NCBI RefSeq assembly: GCF_003945345.1
Contig: NZ_AP019308.1
Coordinates: 1,240,001-1,304,000, forward strand
Source of the DNA: Paenibacillus baekrokdamisoli
Lineage (GTDB): Bacteria > Bacillota > Bacilli > Paenibacillales > Paenibacillaceae
Direction of reading: 5' to 3'
Length of the DNA stretch: 64,000 nt
Made by a program: the position numbers and the translations under genes. The notes under the pieces are model-generated. The model was not told where the DNA came from. It saw nothing but the letters and a program-made list of their open reading frames with translations, and did no database searches. Below, piece after piece: positions 34,317 to 43,031 of this stretch (the stretch's first letter is position 1; every line of letters begins with the position of its first letter).

Positions 34317-35828
34317 ATGGCGGGAAAGGTATGGTTCTGGTCCAGGAAACACCTTGGTCTGCAATCATTAAGCCCACAAGCCTGGCGCGATGGCATCCCC
34401 GAATCGACGGATACCGTCATCGTTTGTGATAATTATGCGCTGCCCCCTGCTTGGCGGGATCTCGGTGAGCCACTCGTATTAAACGCAGGAGCATCCACTT
34501 TTTCCTTGTGGAGTTGGGCGGAAGTAAGTCTGCGATTAAAGCGTTCAGGTGTAGCGGTCATGGAACCAGTGCAGGTCCCGTCCACTTATCGAATCTATAA
34601 AATCTCCCTATTCCACTTGCAGATGATCCATGTGGAGAGAATACAAACGTTAGATAAGAGGTTAATTGCTATGGTGGATCATCGTGAACCATCATCAAAT
34701 ACTCCAGATTACAATCTTCGCTTTAGTGGAGATAGAGCATGCCTAGAGGGAAGCAGCACACAATCGAGCTCAATTGCTGCGCCGAAACTTGGATATCTAA
34801 GGCAACAGGAGTTAAGTGATATTCTATCTCGGCGTATGACACGTCTTGCATTGAAATCGATGCATGCGGTTGGCTTGGATTTCGGCAGCGTAGTCGTTCA
34901 TGTTGAGGATAACGGAAGATGTACGGTGGCGAGCATGCAGGTGCCACGAGCATCTGAGCTGCAAGAAGGGATTTGGCAAGAAGCCATCCAGAAATTCGCA
35001 GCAAATTGGTCAGATCCTCTCCTGTCGTCTGGAACGGATTCATCGGTTAAGCCGCTCTTAATTGGTGCTGATCCTGAGTTTCTGCTTCTCTCGAAGCAAG
35101 GAAAGGTCGTTTCCGCAGAGAAATATCTAGAAGGCGGTCACGGAGCGGGCTGTGATGCTGTTCTTGTCGGTGGACGTGTGATCTATCCGGTAGCTGAGCT
35201 TCGTCCTGCGCCAGCTGATTCACCGGATGCATTAGCTTCAAATATTCGCAGGCTGCTCATTCAAGCGAACGCACGAATTACAGATCATTCCCTTCGATGG
35301 GCAGCAGGAGGGATGCCGGTTCCTGGATTTGCGTTAGGCGGTCATATCCATCTGAGCGGTGTTCGCTTGACTAGCCGCCTGCTTCGCCAGCTGGACAGCT
35401 ATGTCGCCCTCCCGTTAGCTATGCTAGAAGCGCCTAACGACCAAGCGAGGAGACCTCGCTACGGTACGCTTGGCGACTTCCGATACCAGCCGCATGGCGG
35501 ATTTGAGTATCGTACTTTAGCGAGCTGGCTTGTTTCGCCAGTGGCAGCGAAGGGCGCTTTTGCATTGATGCTTCTCTGCGCACGTGAGACCGATCATCTT
35601 CACTATCGTCCATCTGAGAATGAAGCTCTTGTAGACGCCTATTACACTGGAGATCGGGAGACACTGAAGGGTTGTTTAGACCGGCTATCTGATTCGATAT
35701 CGGCAACTTCATCCTACAAGGAGCTTTCGCAGTGGATTGATCCATTGATTCTCGCGGCTCGTGAAGGCCGAACCTGGAATGTCGATCAAGATATTCGGGT
35801 GAAATGGCGCATTTGCGCGCAGGAATAA
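34317..35828 (+). CDS. Amidoligase-domain protein between cotE and mutS
   Basis: 503 residues, no signal peptide. The C-terminal about 270 residues match the phiEco32-type COOH-NH2 ligase (amidoligase) family: G-A-D-P-E-F-L-L at the start, G-x-G-x-D-A-V, V-A-E-L-R-P-A-P, G-G-H-I-H-L-S-G and E-Y-R-T-L. These acidic and basic residues would bind ATP/Mg and form an amide bond. The N-terminal about 230 residues resemble the tail of YheC/YheD-type ATP-grasp proteins (A-L-K-S-M-H-A-V-G-L-D-F-G). ATG 34317 follows GGGGGGAGG. Proximity to cotE hints at modification of a spore or wall component (inference). Confidence 0.8.
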   Translation: MAGKVWFWSRKHLGLQSLSPQAWRDGIPESTDTVIVCDNYALPPAWRDLGEPLVLNAGASTFSLWSWAEVSLRLKRSGVAVMEPVQVPSTYRIYKISLFHLQMIHVERIQTLDKRLIAMVDHREPSSNTPDYNLRFSGDRACLEGSSTQSSSIAAPKLGYLRQQELSDILSRRMTRLALKSMHAVGLDFGSVVVHVEDNGRCTVASMQVPRASELQEGIWQEAIQKFAANWSDPLLSSGTDSSVKPLLIGADPEFLLLSKQGKVVSAEKYLEGGHGAGCDAVLVGGRVIYPVAELRPAPADSPDALASNIRRLLIQANARITDHSLRWAAGGMPVPGFALGGHIHLSGVRLTSRLLRQLDSYVALPLAMLEAPNDQARRPRYGTLGDFRYQPHGGFEYRTLASWLVSPVAAKGAFALMLLCARETDHLHYRPSENEALVDAYYTGDRETLKGCLDRLSDSISATSSYKELSQWIDPLILAAREGRTWNVDQDIRVKWRICAQE

Positions 35829-35832
35829 TTCG

Positions 35833-35866
35833 GGCGCTCCACCGTGGGGCGCTTTTCTGCTATAAT
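35833..35866 (+). terminator. Amidoligase-gene terminator merging into the mutS promoter
   Basis: GCGCTCCAC and GTGGGGCGC (35835-35852) form a stem followed by TTTT. Immediately downstream, TGCTATAAT (35858-35866) is an extended -10 element suited to mutS, whose start is 49 bases further on. Confidence 0.6.
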
Positions 35867-35914
35867 ATAAGTCTGATGTTGAACGATATGCTACATAAAA
35901 ACAGGAGGGGCGGC

Positions 35915-38689
35915 ATGGCTGGATATACCCCGATGATCTTGCAATATCTTGCTATTAAAGAGGAAGCCAAGGATGCTTTTTTGTTTTTTCGACTTGGTGA
36001 TTTCTATGAAATGTTTTTCGATGACGCCATTCTTGCCTCTCGCGAGCTTGGCATTACATTAACTGGACGTGAGGGAGGCGCTGAAGAGCGTATTCCCATG
36101 TGCGGGATACCTTATCATGCAGCAGAGGGATATATTTCCCGATTGATTGAAAAAGGGTACAAAGTAGCTATTTGTGAACAGGTTGAGGATCCATCCGCAG
36201 CCAAAGGCGTCGTCAGACGGGAGATTGTCCGCGTTGTGACACCGGGAACGGTTATGGAATCCAAGTCCATTGCAGAGAAAGCGAACAATTTCATCGTCTC
36301 TATCGCTCAGCTTGAAGGCAGCTTTGGTGTGGCTTCATGCGATTTATCGACAGGAGAGCTCTATGTAACTTCTTTTCCAGCTTCGGTAGATATGCTGATG
36401 GATGAAGTCAATGTCTATCACCCTGCTGAGATCGTTGGTGATGAGAGTCCCCTCGAGCTTCTGAAGCCTTCAGCAGCTAGCTGGAATCGCCCGGTGCTAT
36501 TTACCACCCGTGATGTAATGGATGCCGCTAAGCTTAAGGAACAGTTTAAAGAGATTGACTTGAAGGGACTTCTCCCTGCTAGATATCGCGCGGTAAGCCT
36601 GTTAACGGGTTACTTGGACGATACGCAGAAACGTTCTCTCGGTCATATGCGGCGCATTCATGTTTATGAACCTAATCAGTATATGATTCTTGATCCCTTT
36701 ACACGGCGGAACTTAGAGCTTGTTGAGACGGTTCGCGATCGCAATAAGAAGGGCTCGCTGCTCTGGCTCCTTGATCGTACACGCACTTCGATGGGTGCAA
36801 GATTGCTTCGTCGCTGGATTGATAAGCCGCTTTTGAACAAGGCTCTAATCGACGAAAGGCTTGAAGCAGTAGACAAGCTGTACCACAGCTTTATCCTTCG
36901 TGATGAACTGCGCCGAGAGCTGAATGAGATATACGATCTGGAGCGACTTGTGGGCCGAGTGGCATTCGGAAGTGCCAATGGCCGGGATTTGAATGCGCTG
37001 AAGTCTTCGCTTCAGCATGTGCCGGCGCTTACGGCGTTCTGTGCGGCCTCCGAATCGGTTACACTTCGCAAGCTGGTGGATGGCATTGATGACTGTGCGG
37101 ATTTAGCAGCTATGATTGAGACGGTTATCGTGGATGAACCGCCAATATCAGTACGTGAAGGCAGTTTGATACGTGCGGGCTATGACAGTTATTTGGACGA
37201 GCTTCGAGAAGCGAGCGTTAACGGCAAGAAGTGGCTGGCTGATCTAGAACGTCAAGAGCGCATAGCAACGGGCATACGCTCGCTTAAGATTGGCTACAAC
37301 AAAGTGTTCGGTTATTATCTGGAAGTATCTAAAGCGAATATTTCTATGCTGCCTGAGGGCCGCTATGAACGTAAACAGACGCTTACCAACGCCGAACGAT
37401 ATGTAACACCGGAGCTCAAAGAAAAGGAAAGACTCATTCTTGAAGCGGAAGACAAAATGGTTGACCTCGAATTTGCCAAATTTATTAAGCTTCGCGATCA
37501 TATTTCGATTCATTTACATCGCTTGCAGAAGCTTGCAGAAATGCTGGCATCCCTTGATGTGTTTCAGTCGATGGCGACAGTTAGTGCTGACCAGCGCTTC
37601 GTGAAGCCGGTTGTTACGGAGGGCTTCGACCTAATCGTGGAAGATGGCCGTCATCCCGTCGTCGAGGCTGTTATGGAAGGTACTCCTTTTATTGCTAATA
37701 GCACCTCATTAACGGGCGATGAGAATGGTTCATCAATGCTCTTGATCACGGGCCCTAATATGGCTGGCAAAAGCACTTATATGCGTCAAGTGGCACTCGT
37801 CTGTATCATGGCGCAGATTGGCTGCTTCGTGCCTGCGAAGCGGGCTGAGGTACCTCTCATTGATCGGATCTTTACCCGCATAGGTGCGGCTGATGATCTA
37901 ATCGGCGGACAAAGCACGTTCATGGTTGAGATGAAAGACATCCAAACTATGACAGAGAAAGCAACCTCTCAAAGCCTCGTTATTATCGATGAGCTAGGTC
38001 GTGGTACGTCTACAGGAGAAGGGATGGCAATTGCTCAAGCAGTTATTGAGTATGTCCATCATATTGTCGGCAGCAAAGCGCTTGTATCTACACATTTTCA
38101 TGAGCTGTCACATCTCGAAGAAACGCTGCCATCGCTAGCAAATGCATGTATGGCCGTGCAGGAAACTGGCGATAATGTGACCTTTCTACGTAAGCTTGTA
38201 CCTGGTTCGGCAAGCAGCAGCTATGGGATATATTGCGCTCAACTAGCAGGCTTGCCAAGCAGCATTATATCAAGAGCATATACTCTGCTTGAGTCGCATG
38301 AAGCCGAGCAAGAAGGGCTTCAGCGGTCGCTTCCACCTCTGCCAATCACAGCAGACAAGAAGGAATTGGTTGCGGTGTCGATTCAGGAGACAGCATCGGC
38401 CTATGAAGCTTCGGCACCAACTCGCGAAGTATTCGCACAGATACCTTCAGTCGACGTAGTAAAGGAAACTGAGGCTGCAGATAAAGCAAGCTACCAAGCG
38501 GGCTCAGAAGTTGTCCAGCTTTCCATTTTCTCAGAGCCTGCTCTTGAGCAAACCAAGGTTCGCAAGGCAAGTCCAAAAGCTGAGCAGCTTGCTGAGCAGC
38601 TTAAACGACTGGACCTATTCAACATGACGCCGATGCAGGCAATGCACTGGCTGAATGAGATGAAACTCAAGCTAACGGATGATAAATAA
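35915..38689 (+). CDS. mutS: DNA mismatch repair ATPase MutS
   Basis: 924 residues. It recognises mispairs as a dimer. The mismatch-contacting F-x-E motif lies in F-R-L-G-D-F-Y-E-M-F near the N terminus. The Walker A is G-P-N-M-A-G-K-S-T, Walker B is L-V-I-I-D-E-L-G-R-G-T-S, and the helix-turn-helix tail with a beta-clamp-type Q-L-S-I-F segment follows. The start is ATG 35915 with GGAGGGG upstream; an in-frame ATG at 35804 inside the preceding gene is rejected. The segment at about residues 800-890 is acidic, Ala/Glu-rich and longer than in Bacillus. It is followed by mutL 45 bases downstream. Confidence 0.97.
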   Translation: MAGYTPMILQYLAIKEEAKDAFLFFRLGDFYEMFFDDAILASRELGITLTGREGGAEERIPMCGIPYHAAEGYISRLIEKGYKVAICEQVEDPSAAKGVVRREIVRVVTPGTVMESKSIAEKANNFIVSIAQLEGSFGVASCDLSTGELYVTSFPASVDMLMDEVNVYHPAEIVGDESPLELLKPSAASWNRPVLFTTRDVMDAAKLKEQFKEIDLKGLLPARYRAVSLLTGYLDDTQKRSLGHMRRIHVYEPNQYMILDPFTRRNLELVETVRDRNKKGSLLWLLDRTRTSMGARLLRRWIDKPLLNKALIDERLEAVDKLYHSFILRDELRRELNEIYDLERLVGRVAFGSANGRDLNALKSSLQHVPALTAFCAASESVTLRKLVDGIDDCADLAAMIETVIVDEPPISVREGSLIRAGYDSYLDELREASVNGKKWLADLERQERIATGIRSLKIGYNKVFGYYLEVSKANISMLPEGRYERKQTLTNAERYVTPELKEKERLILEAEDKMVDLEFAKFIKLRDHISIHLHRLQKLAEMLASLDVFQSMATVSADQRFVKPVVTEGFDLIVEDGRHPVVEAVMEGTPFIANSTSLTGDENGSSMLLITGPNMAGKSTYMRQVALVCIMAQIGCFVPAKRAEVPLIDRIFTRIGAADDLIGGQSTFMVEMKDIQTMTEKATSQSLVIIDELGRGTSTGEGMAIAQAVIEYVHHIVGSKALVSTHFHELSHLEETLPSLANACMAVQETGDNVTFLRKLVPGSASSSYGIYCAQLAGLPSSIISRAYTLLESHEAEQEGLQRSLPPLPITADKKELVAVSIQETASAYEASAPTREVFAQIPSVDVVKETEAADKASYQAGSEVVQLSIFSEPALEQTKVRKASPKAEQLAEQLKRLDLFNMTPMQAMHWLNEMKLKLTDDK

Positions 38690-38734
38690 TAAGCAGAAAC
38701 ATGAACCAAATGAATGTGGAAGGAGGTGGCAGGA

Positions 38735-40813
38735 ATGGGCAAAATTCATGTGTTGGATGAACAGCTAGCCAATCAGATTGCTGCAGGCGAAGTCGTTGAA
38801 CGGCCTTCCTCGGTTGTGAAGGAGCTCGTCGAAAATGCTGTGGATGCAGGCAGCTCCACGATTGATATAGTCATTGAAGAGGGCGGTTTAACGCTCATAC
38901 GCGTGACTGATAACGGCTCAGGTATAGACGGAGATGATATCGAGATGGCCTTCTTTCGTCATGCTACGAGTAAAATCTCTTCCGGCAAAGACTTGTTCCG
39001 CATAGCCAGCCTAGGCTTCCGCGGAGAAGCGCTTCCGAGTATCGCGGCAGTCGCTCGTGTAACCTGTATTTCATCTCCTGAGACGAGCGGCCTTGGCCGT
39101 AAGCTTGTGATTGAAGGCGGCGCAATACGAGTGAACGAAGAGACGAGCGCCCCGCAAGGAACTGATATAGCCGTTCGTGAATTATTTTATAACACACCAG
39201 CTCGGTTGAAGTACATGAAGACGATACAGACTGAGATCGGTCATATTGCCGATTATGTCAATCGTTTGGCGCTTGCACATCCCGGTATAGCTATCACATT
39301 GAAGCATAATGGAGGGCTGCTGCTGCGGACGCTAGGCAGCGGTGATCGACTTCAAACGTTTGCTGCGATATACGGTACGACTTCGGCCAAGACGATGCTT
39401 CCCGTTGAGGGGGAAGTGCCCGACTATGATTTGCGAGGGTATATCTCTAAGCCAGAGCAGACAAGAGCTAACCGTAATGGCATTACGCTTGTTGTCAATG
39501 GCCGCTATATTCGGAGCTTTGTCATTAATCAGGCGATTATGCAGGCCTATCATACCTTACTTCCTATTAATCGTTTCCCGATGGTTGTCTTAGAGATCGG
39601 CATGCATCCAAGCTTGCTCGATGTCAATGTGCATCCTTCCAAAATGGAGGTTCGGTTCAGCAAAGAAGTGGAGCTTCGAGAGTTTATCGAGAAATCCATC
39701 AGTGATGCGCTTGGGAAGCAGCGTCATATACCTGGACCTGCGTCTTCTGAGCGGTCCAAACCGATTTTTGTCCAGGAGAATATTTCATTCCATCAGCCGG
39801 AGCCTTCCTTTAATTCCATCGTTGAAAATTCCAAAGCGGAACGTGTCGGTGGCAGCGTGAATCTGAACCAACGTCCGTTCGCAGAGCAGACTAGCAGGGA
39901 TAATGGGTCGGCCCGAGGTAACGGATATAACACGAATAATGGAGGATCTTCATCCGGTCGCAGCAATGTGCTGGATTGGCAGAGCGGACGCAGCGTCATT
40001 CCCAAGGATGCTGCAGAACGCTTATATGCGCCGCCATCTGACTCGGTCTTCTCGCGCCCTCATGAGGGAGTTCGGGAGACAACCGTCGGAGCTGGTTTTG
40101 AAACGGGAATAAGTGGGAATGAGAATGGTGGGTACGAGAGTGGGAGTTCCTCTACAGCTGCTTCATTAGAGGCACTTGCTTCTGTTCCAGCAGACTTCCC
40201 TCTGAACAGTGAAGCCGCATCTCCTTCTTTCCCAGAGCTGTATTGGATTGGTCAGCTGCATGGTACTTATATTGTGGCTCAGAATGAAGAAGGACTGTTC
40301 TTAATTGATCAGCATGCGGCTCATGAGCGGATTCATTATGAATATTTCTTTGAAAAGTTCAGCCGTCCACAGCCAGCCAGCCAGCAGCTGCTCGTACCCA
40401 TGACGCTAGAATATACACCAACGGAAGCCGTTGCTCTGAAGGATCGACTCTCCTACCTGATAGAAGCAGGTGTTGAGCTGGAACCGTTCGGTACCCATAC
40501 GTTTCTAGTCCGTGCTTATCCGGAATGGCTTCCTGATGGTGATGAGCAATCGGTCATCGAGGAAATGATCGATTGGCTGTTAATAGAACGGGGAACTATA
40601 GATATCGGCAAGCTTAGGGAGAAATCAGCTATCATGTGTTCGTGCAAGGCTTCCATTAAAGCGAATGATCGTTTGACCCGTGAGGAAGGGGAAGGTTTGC
40701 TGATTAGGCTTGGTGCCTGCAAGCAGCCTTATACCTGCCCCCATGGAAGGCCGATTGTCGTACATATGACGACGTATCAGCTAGAAAAAATGTTCAAACG
40801 GGTGATGTCATGA
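38735..40813 (+). CDS. mutL: DNA mismatch repair endonuclease MutL
   Basis: 692 residues. The GHKL ATPase N terminus has I-A-A-G-E-V-V-E-R-P, E-N-A-V-D-A-G, D-N-G-S-G-I and G-F-R-G-E-A-L-P-S-I. A disordered Ser/Gly/Asn-rich linker (about 350-490) is followed by the C-terminal dimerisation/endonuclease domain with D-Q-H-A-A-H-E-R-I and the metal-binding C-x-H motif near the end (C-P-H-G-R-P). ATG 38735 follows AAGGAGG; the frame's outer ATG at 38714 is rejected. It nicks DNA after MutS loading. It overlaps the methyltransferase gene by 4 bases (ATGA). Confidence 0.96.
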   Translation: MGKIHVLDEQLANQIAAGEVVERPSSVVKELVENAVDAGSSTIDIVIEEGGLTLIRVTDNGSGIDGDDIEMAFFRHATSKISSGKDLFRIASLGFRGEALPSIAAVARVTCISSPETSGLGRKLVIEGGAIRVNEETSAPQGTDIAVRELFYNTPARLKYMKTIQTEIGHIADYVNRLALAHPGIAITLKHNGGLLLRTLGSGDRLQTFAAIYGTTSAKTMLPVEGEVPDYDLRGYISKPEQTRANRNGITLVVNGRYIRSFVINQAIMQAYHTLLPINRFPMVVLEIGMHPSLLDVNVHPSKMEVRFSKEVELREFIEKSISDALGKQRHIPGPASSERSKPIFVQENISFHQPEPSFNSIVENSKAERVGGSVNLNQRPFAEQTSRDNGSARGNGYNTNNGGSSSGRSNVLDWQSGRSVIPKDAAERLYAPPSDSVFSRPHEGVRETTVGAGFETGISGNENGGYESGSSSTAASLEALASVPADFPLNSEAASPSFPELYWIGQLHGTYIVAQNEEGLFLIDQHAAHERIHYEYFFEKFSRPQPASQQLLVPMTLEYTPTEAVALKDRLSYLIEAGVELEPFGTHTFLVRAYPEWLPDGDEQSVIEEMIDWLLIERGTIDIGKLREKSAIMCSCKASIKANDRLTREEGEGLLIRLGACKQPYTCPHGRPIVVHMTTYQLEKMFKRVMS

Positions 40814-41580
40814 TTGTAACAACGCCTCATAAACCAACACCAGATCTCATTGCTTATGCGAATCGAATTAGTGAAGAACTGGGAGGGCGTTATGTTCCTC
40901 GCAAGCAGGATTCTCTTACTTTGCTGAGGCAGAGATATAACGATGATCAGCTGCTTGTTGCAGACGATCAAGGACTGCGCTATTATGAGGATTCAGATAC
41001 CCCTTTATATTTTCATCCTAGTATGGCATATGTGCGAGTGAAACGGCTTCGCAAAGGTGAACGTGATCCATTGATTGATGTTTCTGGTTGTGAGCCAGGA
41101 GATGCTGTCGTTGACTGTACGGCAGGGCTGGGTTCGGATTCAATCGTTTTCTCGTATGCGGTAGGTGCCGCTGGACATGTTACAGCTCTTGAGAGCCAAG
41201 GCATACTGTCTACAGTCGTTCGGGAAGGGCTGCAAACGTATCAAACCAATCACTTGGATGTCAATGAAGCGTTCCGCCGAATTACACTGCAAAATATCGA
41301 CCATAAGAGCTGGCTTTCATCGCAACCGGACAAAAGCGTCGATATTATTTATTTCGACCCGATGTTCCGTCAGCCGCTTCATGATTCTTCTTCAATGCAG
41401 CCGTTACGTGGTCTTGCCAATCGCGAACCCTTAGACAAGGAATCAGTGGAGCATGCGATTCGCGTGGCACGAAAGTCGGTTGTGCTCAAGGAGCACCGTG
41501 ATAGTTCAGAATTTGATCGGCTTGGTTTTGAACGCAAGCATGTTAACAAAATTGCTTATGGAGTGATTATACCGACATGA
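40810..41580 (+). CDS. Class I SAM-dependent methyltransferase (RsmJ-like)
   Basis: 256 residues. The SAM-binding motif I is D-C-T-A-G-L-G-S-D-S, and motif IV is I-I-Y-F-D-P-M-F-R. This D-P-M-F combination is characteristic of the RsmJ/YhiQ family that methylates a 16S rRNA guanine, although the Gram-positive members are not, to my knowledge, biochemically defined. It overlaps mutL and miaA by 4 bases each, so the three genes are translationally coupled. The miaA neighbour (tRNA modification) supports an RNA substrate, but that is inference. Confidence 0.85.
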   Translation: MIVTTPHKPTPDLIAYANRISEELGGRYVPRKQDSLTLLRQRYNDDQLLVADDQGLRYYEDSDTPLYFHPSMAYVRVKRLRKGERDPLIDVSGCEPGDAVVDCTAGLGSDSIVFSYAVGAAGHVTALESQGILSTVVREGLQTYQTNHLDVNEAFRRITLQNIDHKSWLSSQPDKSVDIIYFDPMFRQPLHDSSSMQPLRGLANREPLDKESVEHAIRVARKSVVLKEHRDSSEFDRLGFERKHVNKIAYGVIIPT

Positions 41581-42569
41581 GCGACTTACAATGCATCAAT
41601 AAGGTTGAGAAACCGAAACTGCTCGTACTCATTGGACCGACTGCAGTTGGGAAGACGAAGATGAGTCTTGACCTTGCTAAAGCCTGGAACGCCGAGATTA
41701 TCTCAGGTGATTCCATTCAGGTTTACCAAGGAATGGACATCGGCTCCGCTAAGATTAAGCTTGAAGAGCGAGAAGGTATCCCGCATCACCTCATCGATAT
41801 CTGCGATCCCCTGCAGCCATTCTCGGTTGCGGAGTTTCAAGAGCGCTGCGCTGCACTTATTCCGGCTATTACAGATCGGGGCAAGCTGCCCTTCATCGTT
41901 GGCGGCACCGGTCTATATGTGGAATCTGTCGCATATGGCTATGACTTTGCGGATGTAGGCTCCGATGAGCTCTTTCGTGAGGAGCAGGCAGAGTTTGCAC
42001 GGAAGTTCGGGGCAGAGGCGCTGCTTGAAAAGCTTCGTCTGGTGGATCAAGGTTCTGCTCTGCGTCTGCATGCGAATGATCAACGGCGGGTTATTCGCGC
42101 CTTGGAGATTTATCATCTAACAGGTACAACGTTATCCGAGCAGCTGGAAGGTCAGAAAAAAACATCACCGTTCGAACTATGTATAATCGGTCTTACTATG
42201 GATCGCAGTGTTCTCTATTCCCGCATCAATGAGCGTGTGGATACGATGATTGCCGAAGGGCTTGTAGAAGAAGTGAAGGGATTGCTTGACCGCGGGGTAC
42301 CTGCGAATGCTGTTTCAATGCAAGGTCTTGGCTATAAGGAAATCGTACTATACCTGCAAGGAGATCTAACACTAGAAGAAGCGGTCGAATTATTAAAGCG
42401 GGATACGCGCAGATTCGCTAAACGCCAGCTCTCATGGTTCCGACATATGAAAGACATCCATTGGATCGATAGTTCTGAAAATTTTCACAAGAATTTGGAT
42501 ACGATTCATGGTATAATAGCAGGAAAGTTTAAGGTCAATCTTGAATATAATTCTAACCAATCTTTATAA
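41577..42569 (+). CDS. miaA: tRNA dimethylallyltransferase MiaA
   Basis: 330 residues. It prenylates A37 of tRNAs reading UNN codons. The P-loop is G-P-T-A-V-G-K-T, followed by S-G-D-S-I-Q-V-Y-Q-G-M-D-I-G-S-A-K. The catalytic and tRNA-binding motif G-G-T-G-L-Y follows, with A-K-R-Q-L-S-W-F-R near the C terminus. Start ATG 41577 overlaps the methyltransferase stop. The hfq start is 18 bases after its stop, as in many bacteria. Confidence 0.96.
   Translation: MSDLQCINKVEKPKLLVLIGPTAVGKTKMSLDLAKAWNAEIISGDSIQVYQGMDIGSAKIKLEEREGIPHHLIDICDPLQPFSVAEFQERCAALIPAITDRGKLPFIVGGTGLYVESVAYGYDFADVGSDELFREEQAEFARKFGAEALLEKLRLVDQGSALRLHANDQRRVIRALEIYHLTGTTLSEQLEGQKKTSPFELCIIGLTMDRSVLYSRINERVDTMIAEGLVEEVKGLLDRGVPANAVSMQGLGYKEIVLYLQGDLTLEEAVELLKRDTRRFAKRQLSWFRHMKDIHWIDSSENFHKNLDTIHGIIAGKFKVNLEYNSNQSL
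42508..42517 (+). promoter_or_regulatory. Possible hfq promoter, extended -10 inside miaA
   Basis: ATGGTATAAT, a TGN-TATAAT extended -10, lies about 70 bases upstream of hfq within the end of miaA. No convincing -35 is present, so this rests on the extended -10 alone. Confidence 0.35.
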
Positions 42570-42587
42570 CGATGGGGGTAACGGTCA

Positions 42588-42827
42588 ATGAATAAATCAA
42601 TCAACATTCAGGATACTTTTCTAAACCAATTACGCAAAGACAGCGTCCCGGTTACTGTGTATTTGACCAATGGCTTTCAAATTCGCGGCGTGATTAAAGC
42701 ATTTGACAATTTCACCATCGTTATTGACAGTGAAGGCCGCCAACAAATGGTGTACAAGCATGCTATCTCTACCTTTACCCCACAACGTAATGTCTCTCTT
42801 GTTCAAGTTCAAGGCAGCGAATCGTAG
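42588..42827 (+). CDS. hfq: RNA chaperone Hfq
   Basis: 79 residues. It is a hexameric Sm-fold RNA-binding protein. The distal- and proximal-face motifs N-x-Q-D-x-F-L-N-x-L-R-K, [10 protein letters not shown] and the Sm2 Y-K-H-A-I-S-T are all present. Length is normal for Gram-positive Hfq. It follows miaA in the conserved order, and a terminator lies 65 bases downstream. Confidence 0.97.
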   Translation: MNKSINIQDTFLNQLRKDSVPVTVYLTNGFQIRGVIKAFDNFTIVIDSEGRQQMVYKHAISTFTPQRNVSLVQVQGSES

Positions 42828-42892
42828 TCCCCTAGAATGGTTTTTTGAAACTTTTCTAGTGCGTGATGCGTTTAATTGGATAGCGGCACGAC

Positions 42893-42925
42893 AGAACAAC
42901 CCGCTACTGGCTGGGTTGTTCTTTT
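42893..42925 (+). terminator. Terminator of the mutS-hfq gene group
   Basis: AGAACAACCC (42893-42902) pairs with GGGTTGTTCT (42913-42922), with T residues at and after the right arm. Confidence 0.9.
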
Positions 42926-43031
42926 CGTTTGGACCTCTTAATCGTTACAAGAAGGCTGTTGCGGTTTACAATTATGGGGTATAAATAGAGACGAGAGACA
43001 CAACTCGTTAGAGCTGGAGGGGAACCTTTCT

